NCBI GenBank assembly: GCA_937874315.1
Contig: CALNAE010000270.1
Location: 1-13,479 of the forward strand
DNA from: an uncultured Bifidobacterium sp.
Lineage (GTDB): Bacteria > Actinomycetota > Actinomycetes > Actinomycetales > Bifidobacteriaceae
Length of the DNA stretch: 13,479 nt
Direction: 5' to 3'
Shown: piece by piece, positions 13,412 to 13,479 of the stretch
Position numbering within the stretch: the stretch's first letter is position 1
How the letters are laid out: each line of letters begins with the position of its first letter
Program-made: the position numbers and the translations under genes
Notes under the pieces: generated by a model
What the model was told of the DNA's origin: nothing
Database searches by the model: none
What the model saw: the letters and a program-made list of their open reading frames with translations, nothing else

Positions 13412-13479
13412 ATGGCACGGGTGTACCGAGTAAGGCTGAGCACGACCGGTACGCAACCCGGTACGCAACCGGTTCGGCG
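13412..13479 (+). CDS. 5' end of an unidentified gene, cut by the window edge
   Basis: An ATG at 13412 is preceded by GGAGGA (13401-13406) at 5 bases, and the frame stays open for 22 codons to the window end. The predicted start is MARVYRVRLSTTG followed by TQPGTQPVR, so it is basic with a GTQP repeat coming from a 12-base tandem DNA repeat. I cannot assign a family from so little. The same interval is also open on the minus strand, but without comparable start signals. Confidence 0.45.
   Translation, partial: MARVYRVRLSTTGTQPGTQPVR
13447..13470 (+). repeat. 12-base perfect tandem repeat at the window end
   Basis: CGGTACGCAACC occurs twice head-to-tail (13447-13458, 13459-13470), followed by GGTT, which completes the palindrome AACCGGTT at 13467-13474. 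It would encode GTQP-GTQP in the partial gene at 13412. It could instead be an operator if that gene starts later. Confidence 0.6.

Noticed and set aside
1..13479. Mobile element, prophage, CRISPR or defence island
   Set aside because: No transposase, integrase, terminal inverted repeats, spaced repeat array or recognised defence gene. Gene content is typical core chromosome.

Overview
The window reads as ordinary chromosome from a GC-rich actinobacterium, most likely a Bifidobacterium or close relative. The evidence is three families largely confined to Actinobacteria (DUF3052, DUF3107 and the DUF2342 zinc-metalloprotease family), GC-rich coding sequence, and several start codons placed about 6-7 bases after a TANNNT -10 box, as in leaderless actinobacterial transcripts. 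I see no insertion sequence, phage gene, CRISPR array, tRNA or rRNA. The genus is inferred from recalled gene content, not from a search.

Layout. A small membrane protein on the minus strand (60-218) is followed by glyA (444-1763, plus). A strong hairpin separates glyA from a convergent minus-strand pair: a DUF3052 protein and a membrane-anchored Lon-like (S16) protease of the YlbL family. Divergent from that pair is a DUF2342 metalloprotease-family protein (3470-5155). Next come a minus-strand UvrD/UvrD2-like helicase, a divergent aminoglycoside-phosphotransferase-fold protein (6884-8398) and a 74-residue DUF3107 protein (8492-8716). A PHP-domain phosphoesterase (minus) is divergent from a VKOR-family membrane oxidoreductase (plus), whose 3' end overlaps that of dapF (minus). 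Then follow murI (plus), a patatin-like phospholipase (plus), a long hairpin, and the first 22 codons of a further gene that leaves the window.

Functional picture. The outer parts are housekeeping: one-carbon metabolism (glyA), two amino-acid racemases/epimerases for cell-wall or lysine precursors (dapF and murI, divergently transcribed), disulfide chemistry (VKOR) and nucleotide phosphate hydrolysis (PHP). The middle block, YlbL - DUF2342 - UvrD2-like - phosphotransferase - DUF3107, resembles an actinobacterial neighbourhood known from Mycobacterium tuberculosis (Rv3194c/Rv3195/Rv3198c ... Rv3208A, from memory), whose joint role is not established.

Most interesting observation. In that middle block four of the five proteins look reduced or catalytically altered. 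The YlbL-type protease has no room for its PDZ domain. The helicase has only about 30 residues where UvrD-type enzymes carry most of the 2B subdomain, and it has no HRDC tail. The metalloprotease-family protein has Gln for the first His of HExxH. The kinase-fold protein has Gly and Asn in place of the two catalytic Asp residues. Two of them also carry long acidic Ser/Pro-rich tails. This is the best candidate here for a poorly described system, but I infer it from motif reading only.
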